A DNA stretch of 8,827 nucleotides from Phycisphaerales bacterium UBA7708 (GTDB lineage Bacteria > Planctomycetota > Phycisphaerae > Sedimentisphaerales > Anaerohalosphaeraceae), in contig DLFY01000279.1 of the NCBI GenBank assembly GCA_002482415.1, positions 7,206-16,032 of the forward strand, written 5' to 3'. Positions 7,972-8,827 of this stretch are shown piece by piece. The position numbers and the translations under genes were made by a program. The notes below the pieces were generated by a model, which was not told the origin of the DNA, ran no database searches, and was given only the letters and a program-made list of their open reading frames with translations. The first letter of the stretch is position 1. Each line of letters starts with the position of its first letter.

Positions 7972-7976
7972 TCCTC
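7972..7976 (-). promoter_or_regulatory. SD-like GAGGA directly abutting the regulator start codon
   Basis: On the - strand the sequence reads GAGGA-ATG with no spacing, too close for normal Shine-Dalgarno use. The nearest in-frame upstream codon after GGA is TGA, so no earlier start is possible, and no downstream ATG preserves the PocR domain. With the TATAAT box 7 nt from the ATG, most or all of this motif may not be transcribed. Confidence 0.4.
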
Positions 7977-7978
7977 AG

Positions 7979-8007
7979 ATTATAGCGTATAAATGCAGAA
8001 ATATCCA
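7979..8007 (-). promoter_or_regulatory. Predicted promoter of the PocR/AraC regulator
   Basis: On the - strand a perfect TATAAT -10 box occupies 7984-7979. TGGATA (8007-8002), 4 of 6 matches to TTGACA, sits 17 nt upstream as a -35 candidate. That -35 lies inside the first operator-like repeat, so the regulator could control its own transcription. A start 6-8 nt after the -10 falls at or next to the ATG, implying a leaderless or nearly leaderless mRNA. Confidence 0.55.
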
Positions 8008-8029
8008 TCATAAATGCACATATATCCAT
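7989..8029. repeat. Two tandem 20-bp direct repeats, 21-bp period: candidate AraC-type operator
   Basis: Unit 1 (7989-8008) and unit 2 (8010-8029) both read ATAAATGCAnAnATATCCAT and differ at only two positions (18/20 identical). The 21-bp period is two helical turns, so both copies face the same side of the DNA, as expected for a dimeric AraC-family protein with two binding sites per half. Unit 1 overlaps the regulator's predicted -35; unit 2 ends next to the -35 region of the divergent promoter. Binding by the adjacent PocR/AraC protein is inferred from position and spacing. Confidence 0.7.
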
Positions 8030-8030
8030 T

Positions 8031-8056
8031 TTGATTTTGCGGTAAATCTCTATAAT
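8031..8056 (+). promoter_or_regulatory. Predicted activator-dependent promoter of the UroD-like gene
   Basis: A perfect TATAAT is at 8051-8056. Upstream there is only a poor -35: TTGATT (8031-8036) at a short 14-nt spacing, or TTTTGA (8029-8034) at 16 nt. The second operator-like repeat ends at 8029, right against this region. A good -10, a weak -35 and an abutting operator are typical of class II activation by AraC-family proteins. The expected transcript start near 8063 leaves a leader of about 50 nt. Confidence 0.5.
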
Positions 8057-8111
8057 GTGTATTTGGATGCGGTTCATGCTGAAGGCTATACCTTAAAATT
8101 AAGATTAAACG

Positions 8112-8827
8112 ATGCTTACAAAAAGAGAAGTCATAAAACTGGTTCTGGAGGGCAAGCGGCCGCCTTATGTCCCCTGGTCTTTTAAATTTACACAGGAAGC
8201 CCGGGAAATTTTAGCACATTATTATCACACTCAGGACCTGGATCATACCGTTGATAATCATATCGTTCGACTGGGCAGCGATATTGGTTTTTTTGAAGAA
8301 ATTCAAAAGGATTTGTTTCAGGATGTTTTCGGAGTGGTCTGGGACCGGACGATTGATAAAGATATCGGCATTGTAAAAGATCCGGTATTGCACGAGCCTG
8401 TTCTGAAAGGGTATCGATTTCCCAACCCGCTGGATGCCCGTTTTTTTAGTACTATCGAAAGCACGATAGCCCGGTCTCCGGACTGTTTCCGATTGTTCGA
8501 AATTGGCTTTTCCCTGTTTGAACGGGCATGGTCGCTTCGCGGGATGGAAGCCCTGATGATGGACTTTATTGATCATCCTGATTTTGTGCATCAATTGATG
8601 ACGGCGATTGCGGATTATAATATTGCCCAGGTCAACAAGGCGGTTAAATATGATATTGATGCCGTGTATTTTGGGGATGACTGGGGGCAGCAGCACGGCC
8701 TGATGATGGGGCCGGTGTTCTGGAGGGAATTCATACTTCCCCAGCTTCGACGCATGTATCAGGCGGTCAGGGATGCCGGGAAATACGTGTTTATTCACAG
8801 TTGCGGGGATGTGGACGAATTGTTTGA
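8112..8827 (+). CDS. UroD-superfamily protein, corrinoid-methyltransferase-like (MtaA/CmuA-related), 3' end outside window
   Basis: The frame is open from ATG 8112 to the window edge, giving 238 residues of a protein that would normally be about 330-370. It opens MLTKREVIKLVLEGKRPPYVPW, the usual N-terminus of UroD-like methyltransferases. The heme-pathway UroD signature (RQAGR near the N-terminus) is absent, so coproporphyrinogen synthesis is unlikely. Later marks are DAVYFGDDWGQQHGLMMGPVFWREFILPQLRRMY (about 185-218) and FIHSCGDV (about 227-234). H229 and C231 form the H-x-C pair that, in MtaA-type methyltransferases, provides two zinc ligands with a later Cys; that third ligand would be beyond the edge. 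An in-frame TAA at 8106-8108 fixes the start region. No clear SD precedes the ATG. Divergence from the PocR/AraC gene suggests joint control. The substrate is unknown: methyl transfer to or from a corrinoid protein is the family-based guess. Confidence 0.85.
   Translation, partial: MLTKREVIKLVLEGKRPPYVPWSFKFTQEAREILAHYYHTQDLDHTVDNHIVRLGSDIGFFEEIQKDLFQDVFGVVWDRTIDKDIGIVKDPVLHEPVLKGYRFPNPLDARFFSTIESTIARSPDCFRLFEIGFSLFERAWSLRGMEALMMDFIDHPDFVHQLMTAIADYNIAQVNKAVKYDIDAVYFGDDWGQQHGLMMGPVFWREFILPQLRRMYQAVRDAGKYVFIHSCGDVDELF

Noticed and set aside
8036..8065. Bacteroidota-type promoter (TTTG ... TAnnTTTG) before the UroD-like gene
   Set aside because: TTTG (8036-8039) and TGTATTTG (8058-8065) come close but one base is off in the -7 box, and the perfect TATAAT plus SD sites elsewhere favour a conventional promoter.
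7940..8185. 81-codon + strand open frame across the divergent promoter region
   Set aside because: It covers both promoters and the repeats and overlaps the starts of two supported genes; no domain or RBS supports it.
8211..8798. 195-codon open frame on the - strand near the right edge
   Set aside because: The + strand frame through the same bases encodes a clear UroD-superfamily protein open to the window end; the antisense frame has no recognisable domain.
8112..8827. Heme-biosynthesis uroporphyrinogen decarboxylase (hemE)
   Set aside because: The RQAGR signature expected near the N-terminus is missing and the H-x-C motif fits the methyltransferase branch.
1..8827. tRNA or rRNA genes, CRISPR arrays, insertion sequences, integrase attachment sites
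   Set aside because: No cloverleaf-like segment, spaced repeat array, transposase-like protein or terminal inverted repeats were seen. This was by eye, not with a search tool.

Overview
The window is a bacterial xylan-degradation locus. Four glycoside hydrolase genes plus the 3' end of a fifth lie head to tail on the + strand (1-7017). They are followed by a convergent regulator gene on the - strand (7132-7971) and a divergent + strand gene that runs off the right edge (8112-8827). The host is probably a Gram-negative-type polysaccharide degrader. Every complete hydrolase has an N-terminal signal sequence, GC content is moderate, and most starts have readable AGGA/GAGG-like Shine-Dalgarno sites, which argues against Bacteroidota. 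A Planctomycetota (Phycisphaerae-like) or Lentisphaerota/Kiritimatiellota genome would fit. This is an impression from gene content, not a demonstrated assignment.

Region 1 (1-7017). In order: the C-terminal part of a GH43 enzyme with a beta-xylosidase-type C-terminal lectin-like domain; a secreted GH43 with a CBM6-like domain; a secreted GH67 alpha-glucuronidase; a secreted GH10 endo-beta-1,4-xylanase; and a secreted GH8 enzyme of the reducing-end xylose-releasing (Rex) type. The catalytic residues expected for each complete family can be located. Gaps are short (15-88 nt) with no convincing terminator, so one operon is likely. Together the set could take 4-O-methylglucurono(arabino)xylan to xylose, arabinose and (4-O-methyl)glucuronate: GH10 cuts the backbone, GH67 removes terminal glucuronyl groups from oligomers, and GH43 and Rex trim from opposite ends. 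No transporter or SusC/D-like gene is present in the window.

Region 2 (7018-7131) is the short gap between converging genes. It holds a perfect 6-bp-stem hairpin at 7116-7130 that may act as a weak terminator.

Region 3 (7132-8827) is a divergon: a PocR-domain/AraC-type regulator facing away from a UroD-superfamily protein. That protein lacks the heme-pathway UroD signature and carries an H-x-C motif resembling the zinc-ligand motif of corrinoid methyltransferases. The 140-bp gap between them has a perfect TATAAT on each strand and, between these, two tandem 20-bp repeats with a 21-bp period (18/20 identical). This is the arrangement expected of an AraC-family operator. The regulator's TATAAT is so close to its ATG that its mRNA may be leaderless.

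The most interesting hypothesis is that the regulator and UroD-like methyltransferase act on a methylated product of xylan breakdown, for example the methyl ether of 4-O-methylglucuronate released by GH67. This is inference only.
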